Of a stretch of DNA of 64,000 bases, positions 1 through 13,336 are shown in pieces. The stretch comes from Balanoglossus misakiensis (Eukaryota; Hemichordata): positions 2,046,001-2,110,000 of the forward strand of contig CM082591.2 of NCBI GenBank assembly GCA_040954595.2. Reading direction: 5' to 3'. A program made the translations under genes and the position numbers. The notes beneath the pieces are model-generated. The model ran no database searches. It was not told the origin of the DNA and was given only the letters and a program-made list of their open reading frames with translations. Each line of letters opens with the position of its first letter. The first letter of the stretch is position 1.

Positions 1-3000
1 AAGTCTAAGTTTAGCCTCTGATCAATTCAGTTAAAATACTCCCTAAAATGTTAACGCAGGTTCAAGCAGAACCCATTTTTCTCTATAAAAAATACTGCCT
101 TTGTGCGTTAATGGACATCTTTGCTTCGTGAATTGGAGATTCGGTAGGTATCCAGATCAAATCCTATGAAATATGATTGTATTTTAATTAAGACCGTAAT
201 CATTATCAGTGTGTCACGAAGTGACCGATCCTTCTCGGTTTATACAACTATAAATGATTATGACATATTGTTACTTTAATCCTCGCAAGACTTTTCCGCC
301 ATTTTAGTCGTGGGAAACTTTGCTATGAGTTTGATACTGTCGATCCTGCAGCTGGTTAACAATGAAGGATGTATGCAAATGAGGAAAGGATAAACAGTAT
401 CATATTACCTTTGTAAGGAAACCTCATTGCATGTTTTATGAGACGCTCATGCAATAAATTTGAATATTCTATTCATGAAACGAAATTGGATCCCTCCGTA
501 GTAATAAAATTGGACACCTGAAGGAACGCTGATGTTTTTTGTCCGCAATATTGCCGACACTGACGTAAAAGCCTGACTTATATTGCCAGTTCCGTTTGGC
601 GTGATGGCCGTGTTTTATTGGTTATTTTTTCGGAAACCACAGAGACCAACGTGAAACTAGATTGATTTCTTGTCAAAGTTGGCGTTTTCGGTGGTGTTCA
701 GAATAGGAAGTATCCTTTGAATAGTTTATTGTCTGAGAGGTCGCGACCCGTCGCACGCGGATCTCCTTGTAGCTGTGCCTCGTTAAAAAGATACGTCTTG
801 CAAACACAGCACGCGTTATCCTTTCAATCTTTCTGGGACATTCGACGACTTCTGATCAATCTGATTTTACTGATTAATGACTCAGTGTTATTACATCCCA
901 CGAAGCTGGTAGTTTTTACCGAGGAAATGGTCAATTTTGTTAAAAGCGAGATATAGTCTAAAAGACCTCTGTCGCGAAATAATGTCGTCCCTTACTTTTT
1001 TTAATTTTAATATCATTTAAAATATGCGTTTTTCCTTTTTTCTGGATAGAGATTCTTTCAAGGTGATATGCTGTAGTAGATAAAATTTAATTATATTAAT
1101 CGAATTCGCTTTTTATTAGAGGGATAAAATTGTTTTCTTCAGTTCAGAACTACACCTAGGAATTTCCTCCAGGCGTTTCCCGCCGACAAAGGCGCCATTT
1201 GTCGTGACACGACGCGGGTATGGATCGCCTGTAAAAGACGTAGGATCAGAGATGTTAAACTCGACGTTTACGTCACATAATTTTATTTTTAATTTGAAGA
1301 GAACCCCCGACTTTTCCTAGTATCTTCCGAGATTTGTGAGATCGTAGCGTGCATTGATGTCGATCACCATAAAAGATAACATAAACGCGTTCTATTGCTG
1401 TGACTTGGTGCCCCCATAACAGTATGAATTTTGTTGACGAAAAGTGCCGAAGATGACACCGACGGTGCACGATGACCGCCGAGGGAATTTCAATTCAACC
1501 GCAGGCGTATTCCTGTTATGCCGTTACAACGTAGATCAAGGTGACGAATTTAATGGCGTCATAAAACCGACTTTAAAAATCGTAGGGTGCAGGATTTGAA
1601 ATTTTTTTGCTTGCTGTCATTAAATTCGGTCCTGTTCGTGACGAGAATTCTATATCGGGAGGCTGCCTCGTTCTGGCTTACTGTTCACGCGGTATAAACG
1701 GTGTTGTCAGAATGTTGCGATTTTTCTGTCACGCGCGTTGGTGGCTTTTGCGCATGACAATAGTCGACTTAATATCACTGCAGTTTTGTATTGGACTGCC
1801 AATCGGTAGCAGTCGTGTGGGAAAGACTGACGCATAGACACGACCAAGCTCGTAGGTGGATTTAGAAATCACCCGTTGACGATCACTTCGAGTAGCTTCA
1901 TGCTCACGTAGCGCACGAAGAGCTTATGTTCCCGGGAAAGTTCAGAACAATGGATCTCAGGTATCTGACTTAAGTTCATTTTTATTCGGGCATCATGGTA
2001 TCTGCGAATCGGATCATCGAATATGAGAGATCGTTTATCGACTTCGCGATTTACCTAAAAGTGTTTTATATCTTTACTTTTGCCTACATTTTTGTAGTTG
2101 TATTTGGTTCGCCACAAAGTTCAGAACGATTGCTCTCGATACCAGACAGAAATTTCGATCATTATTTTTCATTTTGGTACATTATTTTGTGTACTTTGGG
2201 TCTGTGAAGAATTACTATGGGGACGCTGTGATCCAAGCAAGACTGATAGTATAAATATGGATCGGTGGCCTAAATGAGCTACACAATTTTGCGTTTCGAT
2301 GCTAAATCTTGAACTCACTACTTTTGTATATGGTTCATGGATTGCTTACATGCGACCAAACTGCGAACCTGAACAGTATTTCTTACACTGTAAAGTGTTA
2401 CAATTCGTGCTATCACGACCTAGAAGTGCAAAAAATGATTGGTTGGGAACGATATACATCGTTCATGCAAGAAATGTCACCTCGCCAACGACTTAATCAA
2501 TATATCCACGTTCTTTCCAAATCCATACAAGTGAATTGAATCGATATATCGAATGCATGAATTTGCACTTTATTTTGGTTTAGCCCGTATGCTATGCCTA
2601 GAGAACATTGGTTTAGTTGCAGTTTTCAGTTACCAATGTATGAATTGTTTGTTTGGACGCCGGATAAAGGATGTCTTATCAATTGATGAGTTGATAGTAT
2701 CCTTGAATGTAAGGTAGAAAGTAGGAAAAAGAAAGTGATACACTAAGATTAAGACTAAACCACGTAGGTAAGATCAGTGTTTAACTACTTCCTGTGTACA
2801 GTGAGTTCTTGGGCGCTATGTGCGTAGAAGGATTGGATACATCCGCCGGGTGTAATCTGAGTTTATAACGCTGAAGTGAACGAAATGATCCCGGTCTCTC
2901 TCTGGGGGTGCCGAAGATCTCTCTAGGGGGTGGGCGGAGATTTGGACCTCACTGCTGAAAAACACTGATGAAAAAGCCATTTCCGGACGTGGAAACAATT

Positions 3001-5229
3001 GGGCACTCTGACGTGTGGCTGTTGAAAATGGCGGTATGCAAATATGGCGTATGTTCGCGCGCTACACTCTGGCGTCGTTTGGGTGCCCGGCACTTTTTTT
3101 CAGAATGCGTGTGGCGCATCCAATGTTGATTGAACTGCGTGAATATTACTTAGTCCTGACAAATGTGACTGCACGAAGAATGCCCAGGCAAGGGTTTTAT
3201 CTAGTAGTTGTACCCCTGGAGTGGAACTGTTTTTAATCAGAGGAGTAATATATATGGTATTTATGACATTCCGGGAGACCAGGATTTTATAAAAAAACAT
3301 TCGCGATACTGTATTAGAAGCTATTCATATTTTCAGCACACAGGTGGATTTTTGTTGGCGATTCGCGTTTTCAAATGTTCACAGAGACAGGTGAACTAAA
3401 AAAAAATTCCACCATTTTCTGAAAAAAGGCAATTTGTGCTGTTCAGCAGTCAAAAGGCAAACTATGTGGGCGTTCCCTATTGCTACTCGGTTGGGTCAAC
3501 TGTCACTTGGTGAATCCCCCTTCCGGCTGCTCTTCCCAAGATGCTAAGCGACAGAAGCCATCATCGTTTGCGCTCCACATCCGCGTCGCTCACCTCCGGG
3601 TATGTACGTACTGCAGGTCCATCAATCAATTGTGAGATGTAGGGTGCATCTTACGCCGGCGGCTATTGGTCCACGGTGACCCCAGCCTGACCTTTCGTTA
3701 ACCGCGTCCTCAAAATAGAGAGGAGAGGCAACCGAAGACATGGATGTGTAATTAATCTTCTCGTCAGCGTTGGAATCGTGTCATTAGAAGGGATATGACC
3801 GACCTTGAGGTGGCAAGATAGCTATACGAATTTTCCGTGCCTTTGTCTTCTAAAGAACTCAAAGCCATGCTAAACATGGATGTGGGCTGAACATGCGCAC
3901 AACTGGCGTCTTTTCAGCGTAGGAGTTTTAAAATTAAGATGCAACAAGCTACGTAATAATTTGATTACTTTTATGAAAATTAGCTTGCGAATTAATTACA
4001 GAATTGCAATGTTTTATAAGTCTTCATGAAAATTAGCTTGCGAATTATTGATTAAATTGTCACTTTTTAAAATGTACATTTAAGTGAATGTTGAAAATTC
4101 TCATATTTGTCCTTGTGCTACATATTCACGAACTAACTTTAGTCATGAATCTAGTTTGCTATATTCTGTCACGCTGAATTAATATGCGAAACATGCTTAT
4201 TAAAAAATAATTTCTTGAAAATACAAACTTATCAACCTCCGCGCGTTTTCTGAAAATATACATTAATATACAGTCGATGAGTAACTTAATAACTCAAAAA
4301 AACTTCAAAACAAACTCTAATGAAAAATAGATAAGACCCGTACGTACCAATCTCAGAAACGTATACATATCAATTTCAATTAAGTAATGGAAAACGGTAG
4401 GTGGTTTCTTGTGAAAAAGGAAGTACTATGATTATATTTAATATTTTCTGGTTGTGTAACTCTCGCCCACGCATTATGGTCAGCGGAAAATAACCAGACG
4501 TCACAGTTCTAAACTAAGAAATATTCATGTTAGAACGATAAGTTTATTAATTAGATTTTTCAATCGTGACTGAACTAGCTCCATCTGTTGCAAACGCACA
4601 TGTCGCCACTGACAGGTGGAAGACATCTGTTTCGGGCGATATATAACTACCCGTCAATCGTGTCGAAATGAAATTAAACCAGTTTTGACTTGCTGTAAGC
4701 AAATTCCTGACATTTTAGTTCGTGAATTAATCGAATTAGACGGGAAGATAAGCAAACCCCGTCTTCAATGATAAGATAATATCTAATACCAATTAGTTCA
4801 CTTTGTCTTATCAATTGAATTAAATCCTGATTGGCACTTCCTGATAACAATCCGAAACGTTCCCTTCCAGACTGATTTTTCAAAGACACGATGAAGTTTA
4901 GACTGTGAGAGAGAATCGAATTTGTTATTGATGCACCTTAAAATCCACTTAAATTGCAATCAATCCAAACTTGATGCGAGATTTATCACTCAATAATTCA
5001 CAAGAAGGTGGATTCAAATGTGCCAACAAGTGGTACCTTATTTCAGAAGTGTCGTCAAAGGGTACACATTCTGTGTCAACAACTGGTACTCCCTTTATAG
5101 ACACAACTCAGTCCTGAACTCAGATTGGAACTATTTCAGTTTGAATGTACATTTATATGTTTAGTTTTATGCATCAAACGTTGGCCATTATGTCTCACAA
5201 GGCATTCTACCTTCTTTTTTACACCGCAG
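1..5229. other. Intergenic or 5' flank, no supported gene
   Basis: I see no coding exon that can be joined in frame here. Open frames are short, overlap on both strands and resemble no family I know. The strong splice acceptor that ends at 5229 implies at least one upstream non-coding exon of the peptide precursor, probably in this stretch. A GTATGT donor-like site near 3600, at the end of a GC-richer patch (about 3530-3600), is one unproven candidate. A 22-bp sequence is directly repeated at about 3973 and 4026, and a hairpin lies near 2667-2705. Confidence 0.5.
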
Positions 5230-5319
5230 GTCTTGTAATTTAAACATGAATAAGTCACTCATCGTGGCAGTTGTAGTGATAGTCCTGGTTGCCGTCAAAC
5301 AGAGCTATGGAACACCAAT
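5230..5319 (+). other. Precursor exon 1: short 5'UTR plus signal peptide
   Basis: A pyrimidine-rich tract and CAG acceptor end at 5229, so the transcript begins further upstream. The ATG at 5246 opens a hydrophobic stretch (Val/Ile/Leu-rich, residues 5-17) ending near Ser-Tyr-Gly, a plausible signal-peptidase site. The donor at 5320 leaves two bases of an Ile codon, completed by the first base of the exon at 6310. Confidence 0.85.
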
Positions 5320-8300
5320 GTAAGTAGTATTCCTAATTCTCACACTCGATAAATGTTTGATGTCGAGTATATTTGTTTGCAGGAATAAGAAACACTACTG
5401 GATTTCAGCGACATTTTCCGTTTAAAAGCAAAATCATCTATTACATGGTTTCAGGAACTCTTTACTCGTCATGTACTTCTAAACTGCCTTGCCATTGGTT
5501 TACAAAGAAAGCTTTTTTTGCAGGAAAAGATCAATCCAATCACTTAACACCGCACATCAGTCTGGGGCTGTTACTATGGTTACGTTTTGTCAGAGATGAG
5601 CATGATAATAAGAGAAAATGCATGATTTGTGGTTTCAGATAACGAATTATATTCTTCCGCCTAATGTACCGTTTTCTTACAATAGGAAGTACGGAGATAT
5701 ATTTGACATCTTTATCATTCATCAAGTTTTATAAATGACCATGATTTATTTCACTTTTAGATAATCAGCACTTATCTATCTGCACCTTCTTGCTAACTCG
5801 CAAACTTCAATACACGTGGGCTTCTCTTTATATACACCCACTCCCATGTAATAAGCTAATTGAAATGCATAACGGCAATCATGTACATGTATTATAATTA
5901 TGCCAGATGGATCATGTTACAAACTGTCACCATGACATTTGCATGGTATTCTTTACGCTAGTATCTATTTCACTTGAAGTAGAATATCGCATGGTAAACA
6001 TTGTAGACAAACTATAGATATGTGTAATTTAAAGAAAATCAGTTTGCCTTGTCTTTATTTTATATGATGTAGCAGTAACACACTGCACCACGAATTCTCT
6101 CTTCAGATGCACTGAAAACCACTCACAGAATGGTGACCACAGCATGGCCCTAAAAGCACCACTATCATTTTTCTCCTTTGGTCGTGGGTGTGCTCATTGA
6201 GCATGCGCTAAAATGCACCATGTCCTAATATGGTCAATAGACATCACACCGCGCATGCGTTTGAATACATAGTGCTGAGTATTTCCCTAATATGGTCATG
6301 CATAAACAGAGAGAAGCGAACTAACGTGGCTGACGCTTCTATGGCTGCAATGCTTCGTAGAGAACACGCAAGAATGAAACAAGAGGCGTGGCGTAAATGG
6401 CTTCAGCAGCTTGGGCAGCGTAGTGATGTTGTGTAAGTAGTCTTCGAGAGGTCTAAACCAAGGCAAGACAAGATTAAAGATGATATGTCTTCAAAATGAC
6501 CACAACAGATCTATTAACACAGCTTAAAAACTACACCCGGGACAAAAATAAAATCCCAATTTTTGTCCATTTTGACCAACCATCTGAATCTGGCTTGTCT
6601 TGGCTTCTTCCCGCTTGCTGTCACGTGGCTCGCACGAAAAAATGCACGCGCATAGGTAGTTTTTGCAGACGACCAAAAGTGAGTGAAATTCATAGTGGCC
6701 ATCGTTGTTGTGTGTTGACAGAAATAAGAAAAACGTTGCAGATGCATACTTGTCGTCTCTGATGAGACGAGAAAGCGTGAAAGCTAAAAGGGAGGCGCTC
6801 AGAAGATACATACAAAAGTTAATTCATCGTCAACAGATCGGGCATGCGCAGAAGAGCGGTACCCAGTAAGTCACAAATCTCGAACCCTGCAAAGTTCACA
6901 AATGATCGTTTAACGATGTGTTTTTACGACGTATAAAACGCTACTGAAAACATAATTTGGCAAGGAAGGTTGCATTTCGCGGTCACAAATTTAAGAAAGA
7001 GCAGCAGGCATCTTCTGTAGAATAGAACATTAATAACTACCGTCAGTTGAAATCCCTTCCAAGCCATAAGTACTCGTGAATTTTAATTACACTATCATGA
7101 ATTTGGAACAAATTTTACGGTCGTAAAGTGCAGGGTTATGGGCACTGTTACCACCACTATAAGCATTGCATACTGCATGTGGCGGACGTCAGCAGTTTTC
7201 GTGTACTCTTTGATGACGTAGACATTCCATGTCAAGCTCAACTGTCTGTTTCATTATTGTGGCCATCCCTTCGCTTTGACCAAGAAAGATAGGAACATTC
7301 AGACCATTTGTCCGTCGCTATTACACGCTCCCTGCGTTCCTGTAGCTGACCGTATACACCTAGGCGTGCCAATCTATATTATGTATTGATTGTTTTAACG
7401 TTTTGCCTCATCACCTTGACAGAGAAAACGCGGGAAAAAATTATATTCAAAACAGTTTCAATCTTAATACAATCTAGTCACATAATGTAATTTCATCTGA
7501 GATAAAAATGGTTAAATTTTCTCGACAGATACAACTTCCTAAAAACAGACCCCTCCGATTTATTTTCACAGAAGCAAACGCAATGTAGCAGACGCGGCAA
7601 TGTCTTCATTTTTACAAAACGAAAATAGCAAGCTTCAAACTGCACATTTCAGAAGATGGTTACAACATTATATAGCGCAAAATGGCAAAGGGGTTGATAG
7701 GTCAACCCGGTCTGTGTAAGTAAAAAAAATAACAGCGATATTCGTACTCGGCAGTTCATCTTGCTCCGGGTCTTTCCTGTCCACTTACTTAAGATTAACT
7801 TCCTATATGTCTTGTCTGTCTACTAACCACTTTTCTGTCCTCTTGTAAGGATCAAACACATCTGACTGTCCCCTACCTTCGCACATGCGCATCACACCCT
7901 CACCCTACTCTTCTTGTGCGCCATATTGAGGCGAACGTGACGTCACATAAATTAATTATCCAAGGAACCAATGACACACATGCAAACAAGCATGGCGTCA
8001 AACAATCCAAACATGGCGTCACAAACATTAATAATTCCACTTTCAGTTTCTCCAGGAGATGAAGCAAGAATCAACCATAGAAGCTATCGTCCGCACCAGC
8101 AGTTTTTGTGTTCCTCTTTTCAAAAAGCTTTTCCACGATATATTTCTGCTGTTACAGCAAGTCCAACATCACATTATAAAAATAGTTTCATTATTTAAAA
8201 TTATATTAGACTTCCGCAATTGCTAAGATTCTAGGCTTCTTGAATAATTCTCGAATTACTTCATTAATGTAAATCATCCCACAGAACCAAGCGAGTTCAA

Positions 8301-11300
8301 TCGGAAGCCCTGATGTCGCAAAAAATGCACGATATGTTAACACAGATGCGGAGACAGGTCCTTCGAAAGTTTGTTAAAAAATTACAAACCCGGTACGGCG
8401 ATATGAATCAATATCCCCCGTAAGTAAGTAGTGTGCATGCGCAGACGGAATGCGTCGTTTTTTCTCATGCCCGTACTGAAAACATTGCCTGGATTACTTG
8501 AGCATGTTTGCATGCGTTAGTTACAAATGATTATCAACACTACAGGTCTAATTCTGAATAAGCAAGAAAGTTAAAAACCCTAATATCGACGACTGAGGTA
8601 TCCTAACGCACACTTCCTGTGTATCTTCTATAAGTTTATCGCACCGTTGCCCTTTAACTCTAAATGTCTTTGATTTATTGAAATAGCTACTGTTTTCGGT
8701 TTCCATTTTTAGTTTCTATTAAAAGCTGTAACTCATCAAGTCAGCACTTTCAAATGTATTCGATTATCATTATCACTCTAACATCAACTCCACGTAACGT
8801 TTTAAATCTCCAGAGGATTTATTGACTTTTTAAATTCTATCGGCCTTGATTTTCCAAGTAACCATAGAAACGAAGAAAGTGTGGATGAAAATAACTATGT
8901 AGAGTAAGTAGTCATGGCAATGTTATAATAGAAATTATTTCGATACCTGAAACTTCTGATAAATTTTCAATATTTTTGTCGGCAAAAGTCACACTCCCTA
9001 CTTTAGTTTGTCTGTACGACATCACTTACATTTTAGGCACACTAAATTTACACAACTTTTGTATTCGAAATGTGGCTTGGCTTGATAATACCTATAGACA
9101 GTGCGTAAAAAATAGTATTCTATCTTTGTTCCTCTAGAAACTTAAATAGACTAAATATGTAATAGCGAATCAACTTTAGCGTTAAACATCACAAATTATG
9201 CTCGGGTTACTTTCTGTTTGTAAACATTTGTTTGACACACGCATGCGCAAATAACATACTTTTCTATGTTACACCACAAATCACGTGTTCATGGACCCAC
9301 TTCACGTACAGTTATTTACTTCTTTATAGGAATGCGACTGCCGTTGGTTGACACAAAACACAAATTGTTACCACGGACAGATGGTCGACTGATGATATGC
9401 AAATACCATGTATTGCCTTGGTTCAGAAGTTCACTATTAACACTTACTTCTCTTCTTTCATATGCACTGACGTCACGAATACCCATGATTCTTAGCGGGT
9501 TACATTGACAGGCCTAATACATGTTGATAGTTTACATGTATTTATACACATTATACTTGAAACATGAAACTTTAAAATCTGCTTTGCCTTTAATGGCAAT
9601 GAAAATGTTTATTGACTTTAAATATGACAATTAATAAATTATAAGTAAATTTAGTCACCTTCAGCAGTGGTTTCATATGAATATTATTTCGTCTAATTAT
9701 ATGTCAATATACATATCCCCAGAGAGAATCATGGGTATTGTGACTTAATTATTAGAGCATATACTGAGTGCTATTTCACATATGCCACTTCCAGTATTTT
9801 CTTCGAGGTGGGTGTGGTTACTATGGTTACAGGTCAGTCGATAAGGGGGCTGTTTTAACTTCAGTTTCCTGGTTTAATCCATGAAGCCTGATGAAAGATA
9901 TTTTAAAATTGTGAAACATAGTTTTATATTATTTGAATGTAGTTGATTAACACGATTGCCTCGGTGGCATGGAGAAAATAAATACCCCAAAACATCAAAT
10001 TTCGAGTTTTCTGATTCAGTCTGACGCCTACCGTGACACCCACCTCTAACTCTTCACACTGCATTTGCAGTACAGTCGACAGAGATTTACATGTTCTTTC
10101 TGAGTAATTCTACCTGTCTCTATCTCCTTTTCTTCCTTGGTGTCTCACATGATGAGATTCTTCGCAGTAACTGTCTTTCCCGGGACAGTTGATGAGTGCA
10201 TTCTTACATCATTAACACCTGTCTACACATAAAATGCAAATTCTCCTGATGTTCTACTCTTATTTGCATATCACCTCACAATCTCCGTCACTTCTCAGTG
10301 CTGTTACTAGTATACCCGTTGGTTTATCGCATCATCTTCAAGCTTACATTTCCTCGTGTATAATGACACTTACTTTGACCACACTTGTGGAGAAACACAC
10401 ACCTTTCTCTCATGCGATTCTTATATACATTGGCCATGGTAATACTAGACAATGTTTTGCTGTCCACAACATTAGGGCAGTAGACCTATCAACACTTTAA
10501 AAAGAATTAAGGCATTAACTTAGAGGCACACATTTCTGTCTATACTATCATACACTTCTTGCATTTATCATTAGTTTTTGTTCGTCACAGGGAGAAAAGA
10601 ACAATGGCGGACGCCCTTAACTCACAAATCATGTCACAAGGAGCGTCCAATCTAAGGGGGCAGGCTTTCATGAAATTATTGCAGAACCTACGAAAACAAT
10701 ATGGCGACTTGACTGTCAGAGCCCCGCAGTAAGTGTCGATTCAAGTATTCTGTCGTGTGAGAAAGAGTGATGGCCAGGCGACAGCGTGGAATCAATCGTA
10801 GAAGCCCCTGACGTATCTCAATTTTGTCTCCAAGTGTTAATGTTTACAGATCACACGAATCTTCTTACTATGCTCTTTTGACATTTTACAATCACGATTA
10901 TGCCGTAGGTTTGTCTGGCAGATGTTAAAATAGCTCCTGGTCCTGTCCACCATCAGAAAATAAACTAAGACACCGTGACGCTTGTGGACCAGCGGCTATT
11001 GTTTGAGAAATTCATCAAACCCATCTGGTCAGTTGATTTGAATGGCGCATTAAACAATTTACATTGAAGAAAGGCGAGCTCCTCGTTTAAAAAGGGAGAA
11101 TGTAACTGATGGGGAATTCAGTTAAATTTGCCAATTGGTATTATATTTATAATAAACATCCTGAATGCGGTAACTGTTCTAGATAACCGCGAAGATTATG
11201 GGGTAACCTTGACTGAAAGATCAAGACTTCTTGATTAAGATAAGAGTCGATGGAGAAGTCTTAGATAAAGTGTATTTATTGTCTTTTGGGATTGACTGTT

Positions 11301-12997
11301 TCCGCTTGACATTAAATATTTTTTTTTCAGGAGCAAGCGCGTGACCGCAGATGCATATATGAATTCTCAACTAAGAAAACAGTATTTTGAGAGCAAAGCC
11401 TCGGCACTTAGGGAAGCTCTCCAAGCTTTACAACGCGGTAAAAGAACCGAAGACGACGCCGATGAAATGTAAGTTCACTGGAGGTCACGTGTCATGTGAT
11501 TATCGTCAATGCTTCTCTAACTACGTAGGAAATATATACCTGCATACCGTGGGAATTAGACGGCATTACAGCAAGCCCCCACGCTCCAAGCTGTGTCGTG
11601 ATTCGAACAAAGTGAGCGACCGGCAGAAAACTAGATTCACTATTTCCCTAGGGAAACGGCCTTCCCCCGTCGCTACAAATTGATGGAATTTATGCAAATT
11701 ATCAACAGAATCGATTGAGGATCGGTGGACCAACTCATGACTGAATTTCTCGAACGCACCACATTTGGAGTTACGAGATATGACGTCATAGCTTTAATCT
11801 TTGCCGTACCAGTCAATGGCATCGTGAACGGTTGACCTCCTACCAAGCAGAGGTCATAGGTTCTTCCAAAATCGATCCATTAATTCGACGAAAGTCGTGG
11901 TCGTGCGGCGAAATGATCACAGCATGTATAAAGCATGCTCCGTTTAGGCCAAAGTTTGTTCTCGCTCAGCGCAAGTCGTAATGTTTAACGTCAATGGGTT
12001 GAATTCAATCAAACGCTATTTAAAACAATTCGTATATTTTTCCTTTCGTAAACGACTCATTTGACACAAACGGATACGCAAACATGGAATGAATTTGATC
12101 AGTTTCCGGGTTTATCTGGTCCCTGTATTCACATAGCCAATCACAAGCCACCTATGAAAATATGCAAATTGTTCAGATGGTAAATCTGTGTTCAGATACA
12201 ATCACAATTGTTCCATACGGACAGGTGTCTCACCATAATTGTTATATAATAGATTCCATTGACCTTTTATCACAAGCATTACATCAACTTGCTTTACTGT
12301 TTTTATTCATTAAAATCACTGCTTCACTTTCACATTCAGACCACTAAATGCACGCCACCAGCTTTTGCTAATTTCATGATGTCACCTTTTTTGTTGTGTA
12401 TAATAACTGGAATTTCGTTAGCCCCTGCCCTTTGTTTGTTTTTCTCTTGTGTTGTCTATGTCGTGCTGCACCGTCTCTGGCCAGCAGTCCTTAACCGTGG
12501 TATTGTGACATCATCGCCGGCAACCCGATACGTGAACGCGTCCATCATGATCACAGTATAGGAAATGCGTATTAGATAACATTATTAAGGTGGATGTTAA
12601 AACCCTAAATTGGTCAATTTTATGTTAAATTATAATCGAGGATAATAGTCGCCTGCCATTTAGAATTTTTCACTTTGCACGCTTTTCTGATGCTGCTGTT
12701 AAAATTTCCTAAATGCACCACCAGTAGAACCATTTCCTGTTTACATATTACGCTAGCACGTGTTCACAGTTCCCGCCTTGTTTGCTACTTCATGAAGGCT
12801 GAATCATGTCGCATTCATGTCTGCCGATTTTTGACACATTTGATTATGCATATTTCACACGTAGTGAGAAGAGGAACGCCAGCGACGCTTTACTTTCGAC
12901 CTTGCTGAGTAAATCGGTCAGATCAAAACTCAGAGATGCAGCTAGACAAGCTATACTGTCCAGATCAGTGTCGTTGAGGGCGGGCAGAACCTCATAG
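5246..12997 (+). CDS. Multi-peptide secreted precursor, PDF/cerebrin-like (class B1 ligand-like)
   Basis: Nine coding exons join into one 372-aa frame: 5246-5319, 6310-6432, 6722-6865, 7572-7715, 8285-8419, 8814-8903, 10591-10728, 11331-11468 and 12865-12997. Every junction is GT-AG, nearly all donors read GTAAGT, and every intron is phase 2. Residues 1 to about 22 are a hydrophobic signal peptide. Seven exons then each begin with a basic site (KR or KK) followed by a peptide whose core is Ala-Asp-Ala or a variant, with a helical, basic C-terminal half. The sixth exon has no basic cleavage site and looks like a spacer. Amidation signals (Gly followed by basic residues) are clear in copy 6 and possible in copies 3 and 7. 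The N-terminal pattern recalls arthropod PDF (Asn-Ser-Glu-Leu-Ile) and molluscan cerebrin (Thr-Ala-Asp-Ala-Leu). At 32-36 residues the predicted peptides are closer in length to secretin or PTH types. Precursor structure is well supported; family assignment is inference. Confidence 0.82.
6310..6432 (+). other. Precursor exon 2: peptide copy 1
   Basis: This exon encodes EKR and then a peptide starting TNVADASMAAMLRRE (residues 29 to about 65). It contains an internal Arg-Arg after residue 12 of the peptide; cleavage there would give a short PDF-sized product. There is no amidation glycine. The exon is 123 nt and starts and ends in phase 2. Confidence 0.8.
6722..6865 (+). other. Precursor exon 3: peptide copy 2
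   Basis: This exon encodes NKK and then a peptide starting NVADAYLSSLMRRES (from residue 70). The first half shares the NVADA core and the RRE of copy 1. The second half is strongly basic with several further dibasic sites, so the mature end is uncertain. It is 144 nt, phase 2 to phase 2. Confidence 0.8.
7572..7715 (+). other. Precursor exon 4: peptide copy 3
   Basis: This exon encodes SKR and then a peptide starting NVADAAMSSFLQNEN (from residue 118). A Gly-Lys at residues 152-153 could give a 34-residue amidated peptide ending in Ala-Gln-Asn if cleaved at a single basic residue. It is 144 nt, phase 2 to phase 2. Confidence 0.8.
8285..8419 (+). other. Precursor exon 5: divergent peptide copy 4
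   Basis: This exon encodes TKR and then a peptide starting VQSEALMSQKMHDML (from residue 166). It has Ser-Glu-Ala where the other copies have Ala-Asp-Ala, which is closer to the Ser-Glu of arthropod PDF. The C-terminal half is basic and helix-prone. It is 135 nt, phase 2 to phase 2. Confidence 0.78.
8814..8903 (+). other. Precursor exon 6: acidic spacer exon
   Basis: A 90-nt exon, phase 2 to phase 2, encodes an acidic spacer (starts GFIDFLNSIG) without a dibasic cleavage site. It has a good acceptor, a GTAAGT donor and an open frame in the same phase as its neighbours, which is the reason for including it. It could be skipped without changing the frame. Confidence 0.62.
10591..10728 (+). other. 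Precursor exon 7: peptide copy 5
   Basis: This exon encodes EKR and then a peptide starting TMADALNSQIMSQGA (from residue 241). The Ala-Asp-Ala-Leu core is the closest match in the gene to the molluscan cerebrin pattern. It is 138 nt, phase 2 to phase 2. Confidence 0.8.
11331..11468 (+). other. Precursor exon 8: peptide copy 6, amidated
   Basis: This exon encodes SKR, a 32-residue peptide starting VTADAYMNSQLRKQY (residues 287-318), a Gly-Lys-Arg amidation and cleavage signal, and an acidic tail. It is the only copy with a complete dibasic processing site at both ends and so the best guide to mature peptide length. The acceptor is preceded by a long T tract. Confidence 0.83.
12865..12997 (+). 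other. Precursor exon 9: peptide copy 7 and stop
   Basis: This exon encodes EKR and then a peptide starting NASDALLSTLLSKSV (from residue 333), which resembles arthropod PDF most closely over its first dozen residues. A Gly-Arg at residues 369-370 could give a 36-residue amidated peptide; Thr-Ser and a TAG stop follow. Confidence 0.8.
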
Positions 12998-13336
12998 AAG
13001 AAGGTATGGGTCCCGTTCACACACAAAAACATGGCGAGACGTTTTCAGTGGTTCAATCACTCCACGTGACATTTTACGTCATCACCACGTGTTTCACGTC
13101 AACGTTCGCGTGACGCGTCTGTGAATAGTGCCAGAAAATGCCGCGAAATGTGATCATTGGTGTTCTCTTGTCTCAGTCGTTGTAAATCAAATCAGCATGT
13201 ATCATATATCTTAACGATCATTATGTCTACATCTTTGTGATTTATGTTACCGTACCATACCATCATGCATCGTGAACCACAAGTTGTATTTTTATGTTTC
13301 TACCTTGGCTTGAAATGTTTGATCTACAAGCACAAT

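Noticed and set aside
5382-5642. Possible extra precursor exons after the acceptors near 5381 and 5523
   Set aside because: The frame required by phase 2 runs into a stop after a few codons at 5381, and no usable donor or basic-site peptide follows either acceptor.
11469-12864. Additional peptide exon in the last intron (for example from 12343)
   Set aside because: No Lys-Arg plus ADA-like segment in phase 2 and no suitable donor.
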